Notes: a model not told the origin generated them from the sequence alone. A DNA stretch of 6,681 nucleotides from Gemmatimonadota bacterium (GCA_003220955.1 QHTW01000083.1:1-6681), one strand, 5' to 3'. Counted from the first letter of the stretch, positions 1 through 5,891 are shown. Translations and numbers: made by a program.

Positions 1-1
1 G

Positions 2-346
2 GCATTTGCCGCGTGGGCAAACGGCATCGGCGTGGCTACCAGCGTCGCGAACGGGCCGGTCGAGGTCGACGTGGCGCTCAACGCCACACCGCTGGGACTC
101 GCCGGTCACGATCCACTCCCGGTTGACCTGAACCACATTCCCGGCGTGCAGCGAGCGCTCGACCTCGTGTACGCCGCGGGTGAGACACGCTGGGTGCATG
201 CACTCCGGGAACGGGGAATCCAGGCGGCGGATGGGCGCGAGATGCTCGTGCAACAGGGCGCCGCGGCCTTCGAGCGGTTTTTCCCGGACACGACGGCACC
301 GAGGGAGGTCATGCGCGCCGCGGTTCAGCGCGCGCTCCGTGCTTAG
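2..346 (+). CDS. aroE: Shikimate dehydrogenase, C-terminal part (5' end outside window)
   Basis: AroE reduces 3-dehydroshikimate to shikimate with NADPH, the fourth step of the cytoplasmic shikimate pathway to aromatic amino acids. The frame is open from the left edge and ends at TAG 344-346, giving about 114 visible residues. This is the C-terminal part of the NADP-binding domain and the returning helices. Recognisable family signatures are VALNATPLGL (the NATP-hGh turn after a Rossmann strand), LDLVYAAGETRWV (family pattern D-x-V-Y-x-P-x-x-T) and DGREMLVQQGAAAF, which corresponds to the conserved dG-x-x-ML-x-x-Qa-x-x-aF motif whose Gln contacts shikimate. The usual proline after the Tyr is Ala here. 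The N-terminal substrate domain with the catalytic Lys-Asp pair lies outside the window. A GTG at 32 is internal and should not be taken as the start. The gene overlaps comF by 8 bases, which suggests cotranscription. AroE and the close quinate/shikimate dehydrogenase paralogues cannot be separated fully from this half alone. Confidence 0.9.
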   Translation, partial: AFAAWANGIGVATSVANGPVEVDVALNATPLGLAGHDPLPVDLNHIPGVQRALDLVYAAGETRWVHALRERGIQAADGREMLVQQGAAAFERFFPDTTAPREVMRAAVQRALRA

Positions 347-1046
347 CGCGGCAGTCGAGCAGCTGCTTCTCCCGGCGGAATGCCTGCTCTGTCACGCGTT
401 GCTGACCCCGCGCGACGCGAATCGAATCGTGTGTCCCCTCTGCCGGCAGCGGTGGAGAGCGGTGCGAGCGCCGTGGTGCGAGCGCTGCGGGCAGCCCGCG
501 CCCCATTTCGGTCCGTGCCGCCTGTGCGCGCAGTGGCCGGCCGCGCTTCGATCAGTCAGATCCACAGCCTGGTTGGAGGAGGGCGCTCGCCACGCCGTTC
601 ATGCGCTCAAGTACGGCGGCCTGCCACGCATCGCCGACGATCTGGCGGCCGCGATGTCGGGCACGCGCCCTCTTTCCGACGGACCGTCGGCCCTGGTCCC
701 GATCCCCCTCGCCCCCAAGCGCTTGCGGGAGCGAGGCTACAACCAAAGTGAGATGCTGGCGCGCGCGCTGGCCCGACAGTGGCGGATTCCCGTGCTCGTT
801 GACCTGCTCGTCCGCACGCGCGAGACGCCGACGCAAACGACGTTGACACCGGAGACTCGCCTGGCGAACGTCGCTGGAGCGTTTACGGCCGGCACAGCGT
901 TTCGTTGGGCCACTCTCGTGTTGGTCGATGATGTGTTTACAACCGGAGCAACGCTCGCCGAGGCAGCGCGCGCCCTGGAAGAGGCCGGTGCGCAGCGTCT
1001 CTACGGCGTCACCTTCGCGCGCGCCGCGATTCCAGACTTCACCTAA
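339..1046 (+). CDS. comF: ComF family protein (double zinc ribbon plus phosphoribosyltransferase fold)
   Basis: ComF-family proteins (GntX in enterobacteria) are cytoplasmic and are needed for natural transformation in several bacteria; the exact reaction is unsettled. With a start at GTG 339 the protein has 235 residues, matching the usual 220-240. The N-terminus holds four CxxC pairs at residues 15/18, 32/35, 47/50 and 60/63, as expected for two zinc sites. Then come LKYGG (90-94), the family motif RGYNQSEMLA (132-141) and the PRPP-binding loop LVLVDDVFTTGAT (193-205), typical of type I phosphoribosyltransferases. The frame is open further upstream, to a GTG at 180, but that extension lies over aroE and is low-complexity Arg/Ser, so 339 is preferred. 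No good Shine-Dalgarno stands before 339; the 8-base overlap with aroE suggests translational coupling. The gene ends 10 bases before gap. Family assignment is firm; a role in competence is inferred from homology. Confidence 0.92.
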   Translation: MLSAAVEQLLLPAECLLCHALLTPRDANRIVCPLCRQRWRAVRAPWCERCGQPAPHFGPCRLCAQWPAALRSVRSTAWLEEGARHAVHALKYGGLPRIADDLAAAMSGTRPLSDGPSALVPIPLAPKRLRERGYNQSEMLARALARQWRIPVLVDLLVRTRETPTQTTLTPETRLANVAGAFTAGTAFRWATLVLVDDVFTTGATLAEAARALEEAGAQRLYGVTFARAAIPDFT

Positions 1047-1056
1047 GGGGAGAGAC

Positions 1057-2070
1057 ATGGCAGTGCGGGTAGGCATCAACGGGTTCGGACGCATCGGCCG
1101 CAACGTGTTGCGCGCCGCCACGATGGCCAAGCAGACCGACATCGAATTCGTCGGCGTCAATGATATCACCGACACCAAGACGCTGGCCCATCTGCTGAAG
1201 TACGACTCCGTTCACAAGCGCTTCCCGGGAACGGTGGAAGCCAAGGGCGACGCGCTGGTGGTGAATGGCAAGTCGATCAAGGTCTCGGCGATCAAGGAAC
1301 CCGAGAAGCTGCCGTGGAAAGACCTCGGCGTGGAGTTCGTGCTCGAAAGCACGGGCCGCTTCACCGACAAGGAGAGCGCGTCGAAGCACCTCGCCGCGGG
1401 CGCCAAGAAGGTCGTGATCTCGGCACCCGCCAAGGGCGAAGACATCACGATCTGTATGGGTGTGAACAACGAGAAGTACGATCCCGCCAAGCATCACATC
1501 ATCTCGAACGCGTCGTGCACGACGAACTGCCTCGTGCCCGTGGTCAAAGTCGTCATGGACAATTTCGGATTCAAGCACGGGTTCATGACGACGGTGCACA
1601 GCTATACCAACGACCAGCAGATTCTCGACCTCCCACACAAGGATCTGCGGCGCGCCCGTGCCGCCGCGCTGAGCATTATTCCGACGACGACGGGCGCCGC
1701 GAAAGCGACCGGCCTGGTCATCCCGGAGGTGAAGGGGAAGATCGATGGCGTCTCGCTGCGCGTGCCGACCCCCGATGTGTCGATCGTCGATCTCACCGCG
1801 GAAGTCGAGCGTTCGACAACCGTCGAAGCGGTCAACGCCGCATTCAAGAAAGCCGCCGCCGCGGGGCCCCTGAAGGGCATCCTCGACGTGAGCGACGAGC
1901 CGCTGGTTTCCGTGGACTACATCGGCAGCCTCTACTCGAGCGTCGTGGACTCCATGTCGACCGCCGTGATCGACGGCTCCCTGGTGCATGTCTCGTCCTG
2001 GTATGACAACGAGATGGGGTATTCGGCGCGGTGCGTTGACCTGCTGGCGTACCTCGGAACGCGCCGTTGA
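1057..2070 (+). CDS. gap: Type I glyceraldehyde-3-phosphate dehydrogenase (NAD type)
   Basis: This enzyme oxidises and phosphorylates glyceraldehyde-3-phosphate to 1,3-bisphosphoglycerate in cytoplasmic glycolysis, normally as a homotetramer. The 337-residue length is standard. The N-terminus MAVRVGINGFGRIGRN is the Rossmann dinucleotide loop. NASCTTNC carries the catalytic Cys154, and His181 in TVHSYTNDQ is its partner 27 residues later, as in the family. LDLPHKDLRRARAAA, the PTTTGAAKA phosphate region and the C-terminal SWYDNEMGYS are all intact. Asp36 at the end of the second strand (VND) and the Leu-Pro of DLPHKD point to NAD rather than NADP use, so a catabolic GapA-type role is likely; this is inference. 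ATG 1057 is preceded by a purine-rich GGGGAG at 1047-1052. The frame stays open upstream over comF, but homology begins at 1057. The stop TGA 2068-2070 overlaps the pgk start. Confidence 0.98.
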   Translation: MAVRVGINGFGRIGRNVLRAATMAKQTDIEFVGVNDITDTKTLAHLLKYDSVHKRFPGTVEAKGDALVVNGKSIKVSAIKEPEKLPWKDLGVEFVLESTGRFTDKESASKHLAAGAKKVVISAPAKGEDITICMGVNNEKYDPAKHHIISNASCTTNCLVPVVKVVMDNFGFKHGFMTTVHSYTNDQQILDLPHKDLRRARAAALSIIPTTTGAAKATGLVIPEVKGKIDGVSLRVPTPDVSIVDLTAEVERSTTVEAVNAAFKKAAAAGPLKGILDVSDEPLVSVDYIGSLYSSVVDSMSTAVIDGSLVHVSSWYDNEMGYSARCVDLLAYLGTRR

Positions 2071-3224
2071 AGAAACGCAGCCTGCGGGATCTTCCCCCGC
2101 AGGCGCTGGACGGCAAGCGCGCGCTCGTGCGCGTCGACTTCAACGTCCCGCTCAAGAACGGCAAGGTTACCGATGACACGCGCCTGCGTGCGTCGATGCC
2201 CACGATTCGCTATCTGCGCGAGAAGGGCGCGCGCGTCGTGCTGCTGTCGCATCTCGGCCGGCCTAAAGGCGGTTCCGATCCACAGTTCTCGCTGAAGCAA
2301 ATCGTTCCCGATCTCGAGCGGCTACTTGGGGCGCCGGTGGAGTTCATCCCCGACCCGGCGACGGGCATGACCGTGACGCGACGGCTCCCGCGCGGCGGTG
2401 TCGCGCTGGTCGAGAACACCCGCTTCTGGCCCGGTGAGGAAAAGAACGACCCGGAGCTGGCCAGGACCTTCGCTGCCCTCGGCGATCTGTATGTGAACGA
2501 TGCGTTCGGCTCGGCGCATCGCGCGCATTCGTCTACGGAAGCGGTCGCGCATCTGCTCAAGCCCGCCGTCGCCGGCTTCTTGTTGGAAAAGGAGCTCCAG
2601 TATCTCGGCAACTTGCTGCGCGATCCGAAGCATCCGTTCGTGGCGGTGCTCGGCGGCGCGAAGATCTCCGGCAAGATCGACGTGATTCGGTCGCTGCTGC
2701 CGCGTGTGGACGAACTGCTCATCGGCGGCGCGATGGCGTGCACGTTTTTTAGGGCAATGGGGCTAGAGGTTGGGGGCTCGCTCGTCGAACCGGATCGGAT
2801 CGAGCTCGCCAAGGAATTACTAGCGACGAGCGGCAAAAAACTGATCCTCCCGCGTGGCGCGGTGATCGCCCCATCGCTCGAGCGGGCGAGTGAGCATCGC
2901 TCGGTCTCGATTGATGCGATCCCCAAAGGGTGGGCCGTGTTCGACTTCCGGGCACGCCTGCTCCGCGCCAAGACAGTATTCTGGAACGGGCCGATGGGCG
3001 TGTTCGAGACGCCGCCGTTCGATGCCGGGACCCGAGCCATCGCGACGGCGCTCGTGGAGGCAGGCAAGAAGGGTGCGGTGACCGTTGTCGGAGGCGGGGA
3101 TTCGGTTGCCGCGGTCGCCGGGATGGAGGAACAGCTGACCCATGTCTCCACGGGCGGCGGAGCGTCGCTCGAATTCCTGGAAGGGAAGGAGTTGCCGGGC
3201 GTGGCGGCGCTGGAGGACGCGTGA
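2067..3224 (+). CDS. pgk: Phosphoglycerate kinase, lacking the DIGP block
   Basis: PGK transfers the acyl phosphate of 1,3-bisphosphoglycerate to ADP, making 3-phosphoglycerate and ATP in the cytoplasm. The predicted protein has 385 residues, slightly short for the family (about 390-400). Conserved parts in order are RVDFNVPL (22-29), SHLGRPKG (61-68, substrate binding), NDAFGSAHRAHSST, GGAKISGKID (from 196), IGGAMACTF, WNGPMGVFE (306-314) and the C-terminal loop GGGDSVA with Asp345. The usual segment GLDIGP-x-T plus a few residues, between the Gly-Trp at 288-289 and AKTV at 301-304, is missing: 11 residues stand where about 19 are expected, with the frame kept. This is near the nucleotide site, so activity may be altered, or the assembly may have a 24-base deletion. 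The TTG start is set by the TTGA overlap with the gap stop and by homology from residue 15 on. The end overlaps tpiA by GTGA. Confidence 0.96.
   Translation: MKKRSLRDLPPQALDGKRALVRVDFNVPLKNGKVTDDTRLRASMPTIRYLREKGARVVLLSHLGRPKGGSDPQFSLKQIVPDLERLLGAPVEFIPDPATGMTVTRRLPRGGVALVENTRFWPGEEKNDPELARTFAALGDLYVNDAFGSAHRAHSSTEAVAHLLKPAVAGFLLEKELQYLGNLLRDPKHPFVAVLGGAKISGKIDVIRSLLPRVDELLIGGAMACTFFRAMGLEVGGSLVEPDRIELAKELLATSGKKLILPRGAVIAPSLERASEHRSVSIDAIPKGWAVFDFRARLLRAKTVFWNGPMGVFETPPFDAGTRAIATALVEAGKKGAVTVVGGGDSVAAVAGMEEQLTHVSTGGGASLEFLEGKELPGVAALEDA
3212..3216 (+). promoter_or_regulatory. Shine-Dalgarno of tpiA inside the end of pgk
   Basis: GGAGG lies 4 bases before the GTG at 3221. It supports GTG as the tpiA start and the GTGA overlap with the pgk stop. 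It is the clearest ribosome binding site in the glycolytic block; pgk itself has only a weak purine stretch (GGAA) before its TTG. Confidence 0.75.
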
Positions 3225-3976
3225 GACCGTTGGTGTTTGCCGCCAACTGGAAGATGCATCTGGGCCCGGCCGAAGCCCGCGATTATCTCGCGACGTTCTT
3301 GAAGGCGTATTCTCCCCAGCCCAACCGCCTGGTTTGGTTTTTCCCCCCGGCGGTCTCACTCGAAGCGGTTGCGACTGGACTCGGCAATCGGGCGGATCTG
3401 CTGGCCGGCGTACAGGATGTCTACTGGGAGCCCAAAGGTGCGTTCACCGGCGCGACGTCGGCGCCGCTCGCCGCCCAGGCGGGCGCCAAAGCCGCGCTGA
3501 TCGGGCATTCCGAGCGCCGCCACGTGTTCGGCGAGACGGACGAGCAAACGGGAAAGAAGCTGGCTGCGGTCTTGGAAGCGAAGCTCCATCCCGTGCTGTG
3601 TGTGGGCGAGACGCTCGAGCAACGTGACGCCGGCCGGACGCTGGAGGTGGTCACGCGGCAATTGGAGGCCGCATTGTCTGAAGGGGGAGGGGCCCGCGCG
3701 GCAACCGCGCGCGTAACCATCGCCTATGAGCCGGTGTGGGCGATTGGCACCGGCCGGAACGCAACGCCTCACGATGCCGCAACGGTGCACGCCGCGATTC
3801 GCGCATGGCTGGAGCAACACGGCGCCGCCGAGACGCGAATCCTGTATGGTGGCAGCGTCAATCTGAAGAACGCCGCCGACCTATTGGCCGAGCCCGAATT
3901 GGATGGCGTTCTCGTCGGCGGCGCATCGCTCGATCCCAAAGGCTGGGGCGAGCTTGTGCGCACCGCCGTCGCCTAG
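3221..3976 (+). CDS. tpiA: Triose-phosphate isomerase
   Basis: TpiA interconverts dihydroxyacetone phosphate and glyceraldehyde-3-phosphate as a cytoplasmic TIM-barrel dimer. The 251-residue product is of normal length. It shows Asn9 and the catalytic Lys11 in AANWKM, the catalytic His96 in IGHSERR, CVGE, the catalytic Glu170 in YEPVWAIGTG (the start of the flexible loop), and the phosphate-binding turns GGSVN (210-214) and GVLVGGASL. All core catalytic residues are present. One departure is Ala78 in GAFTGATSA, where most family members have the Glu of GAFTGEIS, a residue near the dimer interface; QDV for the common QNV is another small change. The GTG start is fixed by a GGAGG site and by homology, since AANWKM normally begins within about ten residues of the start. 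Overlap with pgk (GTGA) indicates translational coupling. secG starts 16 bases downstream. Confidence 0.97.
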   Translation: MRPLVFAANWKMHLGPAEARDYLATFLKAYSPQPNRLVWFFPPAVSLEAVATGLGNRADLLAGVQDVYWEPKGAFTGATSAPLAAQAGAKAALIGHSERRHVFGETDEQTGKKLAAVLEAKLHPVLCVGETLEQRDAGRTLEVVTRQLEAALSEGGGARAATARVTIAYEPVWAIGTGRNATPHDAATVHAAIRAWLEQHGAAETRILYGGSVNLKNAADLLAEPELDGVLVGGASLDPKGWGELVRTAVA

Positions 3977-3992
3977 GTATCTTGCCCCGCGC

Positions 3993-4361
3993 ATGTACGG
4001 AATTCTCGTTGCGATCCTGATCCTCGACGCGCTGATCCTCGCGACTGCCGTGCTGTTGCAGGCGGGGCAGGGTGGCGGGCTCGCCACGATGGGTGGCGGC
4101 GCCGGCACCGAAACGATCATGGGCGGTCGCCAGGCAACCACGCTACTCACAAAAGTGACATGGTGGACGGCGGGCATCTTCCTGTTTCTCGCGCTGATCC
4201 TCACGTTCATGTCGACGTCGGCCAATCAGGTCCGCTCGGTGCTTCAGGATCAGGGACAGACGCCGGCACCGGTCGCGCCCTCAAAGCTGCCCATCGAAAC
4301 TCAGCCGACGGCGCCTCCTCCCGCTCCGCCGCCGCAGCCCCCGAGCAATCGCAGGCCCTAG
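3993..4361 (+). CDS. secG: Preprotein translocase subunit SecG with proline-rich tail
   Basis: SecG is the small accessory subunit of the SecYEG channel in the inner membrane and aids SecA-driven export. The 122-residue product has one hydrophobic segment at about residues 3-22, then the family signature LLQAGQGGGLATMGGG (21-36; usually vLLQ-x-gkGgGL), a loop, and a second hydrophobic segment at about 55-73. From about residue 74 the protein ends in a polar, proline-rich tail with runs such as APPPAPPPQPP, which makes it longer than the compact 75-110 residue forms. In the known SecG topology both ends face the periplasm, so the tail would lie outside the cytoplasm. ATG 3993 is the only sensible start; its upstream site is weak (AGG around 3975), and with only 16 bases after tpiA it is probably part of the same transcript. 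A tpiA-secG neighbourhood is common in bacteria. Its tail-coding DNA runs straight into carA. Confidence 0.93.
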   Translation: MYGILVAILILDALILATAVLLQAGQGGGLATMGGGAGTETIMGGRQATTLLTKVTWWTAGIFLFLALILTFMSTSANQVRSVLQDQGQTPAPVAPSKLPIETQPTAPPPAPPPQPPSNRRP

Positions 4362-5457
4362 CTCCAGACCCGCCTACGTCCTGTTAGAGGACGGCGCCTG
4401 GTTCCCCGGAACCGCGCCGCTCCCGTTTGAGCCGGCGTACGCGGAGGTCGTCTTCACCACCAATCTGAGCGGGTACCAGGAGGTCTTCACCGACCCCTCG
4501 TACCTCGGCCAGATCGTGGTGATGACGGCGCCGATGATCGGCAACTACGGAATCAACCCGGAAGACGTGGAGTCCGACCGGCCGCGCGTCGCTGGTGTGG
4601 TCGTACGCGAGTTGTCAGCCAAGTCATCGAACTGGCGTTCGACCGGAACGCTGCTCGACTGGCTCGCCGGCGCCGCAGTGCCGCTCGTCGCTGATGTCGA
4701 CACGCGGCAACTGACGCGCTACATCCGCTCACGCGGCGCGATGCGCGGGGTCCTCGCACTCGGCGAGAAACCGACCGAAAACATCAAAGCCGCGCTCGCT
4801 GCCTCGCCGTCGATGAACGGACTCGATCTCGCGAGTGTCGCGACCATTTCCGCTGCGTACACCGAAGGGCCGGGTGGCGCGGCGCATCACGTGGTCGCGT
4901 TCGACTTCGGAATGAAGCGCAACATTCTGCGGTTGTTCGTGCAGAAGGGTTGCCGCGTCACGGTGGTCCCGGCCGCCACGACTGCCGAACAGGTCCGCGC
5001 CCTCAAACCGGACGGCGTGTTTCTGTCGAACGGCCCCGGCGACCCCGCGGCGGTCGGTTACGCGATCGATACAATCCGGAACTTGGCCGACGGGAACGTT
5101 CCGATCTTCGGCATCTGTCTCGGGCACCAGCTGCTTGGCCTGGCGATGGGTGGGGAAACAGTAAAGCTTCCGTACGGCCATCGCGGCGGCAACCATCCTG
5201 TGCGCGATCTCGCGACGGGACAAGTACTTATAACGTCGCAGAACCACGGATTCGCGGTTCGCGGCGAAACGCCCGGCGTTCCCGGCGCGAAGTCGCTTGA
5301 GGTCACGCACCTTAACCTCAACGACGGAACCGTCGAAGGCATCAAGCACCGGGAGTACCCTATTTTTGCCGTCCAGTACCATCCGGAGGCGTCACCGGGC
5401 CCCCACGACGCCCAGGGACATTTTCAACAATTCCTACAAGCTCTTGACGCCAAATAA
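4348..5457 (+). CDS. carA: Carbamoyl-phosphate synthase small (glutaminase) subunit; start codon uncertain
   Basis: CarA hydrolyses glutamine and channels ammonia to CarB for carbamoyl phosphate, the precursor of arginine and pyrimidines. The N-terminal CarA domain shows AYVLLEDG, NLSGYQEVFTDPSY, IGNYGIN and DTRQLTRYIRSRGAMRG. The class I glutaminase domain shows SNGPGDP, GICLGHQLLG with the nucleophile Cys (TGT at 5116), SQNHGFAV, and the QYHPEASPGPHD end with catalytic His (5380) and Glu (5386). All catalytic residues are present. The start is unclear: conserved sequence begins near 4369, but in this open frame there is no ATG, GTG or TTG between the upstream stop (4195-4197) and GTG 4516, and 4516 would cut away about 48 conserved residues. 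The coordinate used is ATC 4348, the nearest near-cognate codon ahead of the whole conserved block, giving 369 residues. CTG 4381 (358 residues) is an alternative. carB is not next to it. Confidence 0.93.
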   Translation: MAGPSSRPAYVLLEDGAWFPGTAPLPFEPAYAEVVFTTNLSGYQEVFTDPSYLGQIVVMTAPMIGNYGINPEDVESDRPRVAGVVVRELSAKSSNWRSTGTLLDWLAGAAVPLVADVDTRQLTRYIRSRGAMRGVLALGEKPTENIKAALAASPSMNGLDLASVATISAAYTEGPGGAAHHVVAFDFGMKRNILRLFVQKGCRVTVVPAATTAEQVRALKPDGVFLSNGPGDPAAVGYAIDTIRNLADGNVPIFGICLGHQLLGLAMGGETVKLPYGHRGGNHPVRDLATGQVLITSQNHGFAVRGETPGVPGAKSLEVTHLNLNDGTVEGIKHREYPIFAVQYHPEASPGPHDAQGHFQQFLQALDAK

Positions 5458-5472
5458 GTAAGCCCGTATGAT
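5444..5472 (+). promoter_or_regulatory. Sigma-70-type promoter for the HU gene, overlapping the carA 3' end
   Basis: A -35 hexamer TTGACG (5444-5449, consensus TTGACA) and a -10 hexamer TATGAT (5467-5472, consensus TATAAT) are separated by exactly 17 bases. Each differs from consensus at one position. The -35 lies in the last codons of carA and the -10 lies just after its stop. Transcription would begin near 5479-5481, leaving a leader of about 33 bases before the HU start at 5513. This is the best promoter-like sequence I found in the window. Confidence 0.8.
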
Positions 5473-5501
5473 AGCCCCCGACTTTGACCCGGCAGATGTT
5501 C

Positions 5502-5508
5502 GGGGGGG
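5502..5508 (+). promoter_or_regulatory. Unusual all-G Shine-Dalgarno region of the HU gene
   Basis: A run of seven G lies 4 bases before ATG 5513 and takes the place of a standard GGAGG. It favours 5513 over the in-frame ATG at 5468, which sits within the -10 element and so would not be in the transcript. The run can pair with CCCCCG at 5475-5480. Confidence 0.55.
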
Positions 5509-5512
5509 ACCA

Positions 5513-5827
5513 ATGACGAAGGCCGATCTGGTCGAAAAGGTCACCGCGCAAATCGCTCGCACCGCCGGTCCCCTCATTTCAAAAAAGGACTGTGCACGGG
5601 TGGTCGACTCCTTTCTCGACGCCGTAAAAGCCGCGCTTGCTGAGCAGCATAACATTGAGGTACGCGGATTTGGGACGTTCAAAATCCGCCAGCGGAAGAC
5701 GCGGATGGCGCGTAACCCGAGAACCGGTGATCCGGTCGAAGTCGCGGCGCGCCCCGTTCCTGTCTTCAAGCCCAGCAAGGAGTTGCGCGCGATGGTCGCG
5801 GACGCGAGCGCGAAGGTTCCCTCCTAA
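5513..5827 (+). CDS. HU/IHF-family DNA-binding protein
   Basis: HU/IHF proteins are small basic dimers that bend DNA and organise the nucleoid. The 104-residue product has the helical N-terminal part (MTKADLVEKV onward, about residues 1-46) and then the DNA-binding arm with the family signature VRGFGTFKIRQRKTRMARNP (50-69). Pro69 corresponds to the proline that intercalates into DNA; the usual GRNP is ARNP here. RTGDPVEV and a closing VFKPSKELRAMV helix follow. The C-terminus runs about 10 residues past a minimal 90-residue HU, with an Ala/Lys/Ser-rich end. ATG 5513 is chosen because homology starts there and an ATG at 5468 is inside the promoter. The sequence does not clearly separate HU from an IHF subunit, so no symbol is given. 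It has its own promoter and a hairpin right after the stop, so it probably forms a monocistronic unit at high expression. Confidence 0.95.
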   Translation: MTKADLVEKVTAQIARTAGPLISKKDCARVVDSFLDAVKAALAEQHNIEVRGFGTFKIRQRKTRMARNPRTGDPVEVAARPVPVFKPSKELRAMVADASAKVPS

Positions 5828-5852
5828 ATCGATGCTGTAGGGTAAGTTAAGA

Positions 5853-5887
5853 TTGGGCCCCGGCATCACGCCGGGGCCCAACTTCTT
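5853..5887 (+). terminator. Probable intrinsic terminator after the HU gene
   Basis: A perfect 12-bp inverted repeat, TTGGGCCCCGGC (5853-5864) and GCCGGGGCCCAA (5870-5881), encloses a 5-base loop ATCAC and is followed by CTTCTT (5882-5887). The stem is very stable and starts 25 bases after the HU stop. The T-tract is interrupted by C, so termination may be incomplete. Because the M61 gene starts at 5901, the hairpin could also be a leader element for that gene. Confidence 0.75.
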
Positions 5888-5891
5888 GCCC

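Noticed and set aside
180..338. N-terminal extension of ComF from the GTG at 180
   Set aside because: The extra 53 residues are read out of frame over aroE, are Arg/Ser/Cys-rich, and would make the protein longer than its family; GTG 339 fits.
843..871. Perfect -35 hexamer TTGACA inside comF as a promoter for gap
   Set aside because: At 16-18 bases downstream there is no acceptable -10 (GAACGT at best), so it is likely chance within coding sequence.
552..1178. Minus-strand open frame opposite comF and the start of gap (208 codons)
   Set aside because: No recognisable motif, and it covers two convincing + strand genes and their junction.
1039..1989. Long minus-strand open frame opposite gap (316 codons)
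   Set aside because: It lies wholly opposite a well-conserved gap gene, has His/Arg/Asp-rich content typical of antisense frames in GC-rich DNA, and shows no family motif.
2210..3259. Long minus-strand open frame opposite pgk (349 codons)
   Set aside because: Ser/Pro/Arg-rich composition and full overlap with the conserved pgk frame mark it as a mirror frame.
4516..5457. carA starting at GTG 4516
   Set aside because: Conserved CarA sequence continues in frame for about 48 residues upstream, including the GYQEVFTDPSY motif, so this start would give a truncated protein.
5468..5512. Upstream ATG adding 15 residues to the HU-family protein
   Set aside because: This ATG is part of the -10 hexamer, has no ribosome site, and the family N-terminus begins at ATG 5513 behind a G-run.
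5843..5853. TAAGTT / TAAGAT as a -10 for the M61 peptidase gene
   Set aside because: No -35-like hexamer at 16-18 bases upstream; too weak to report as a promoter.
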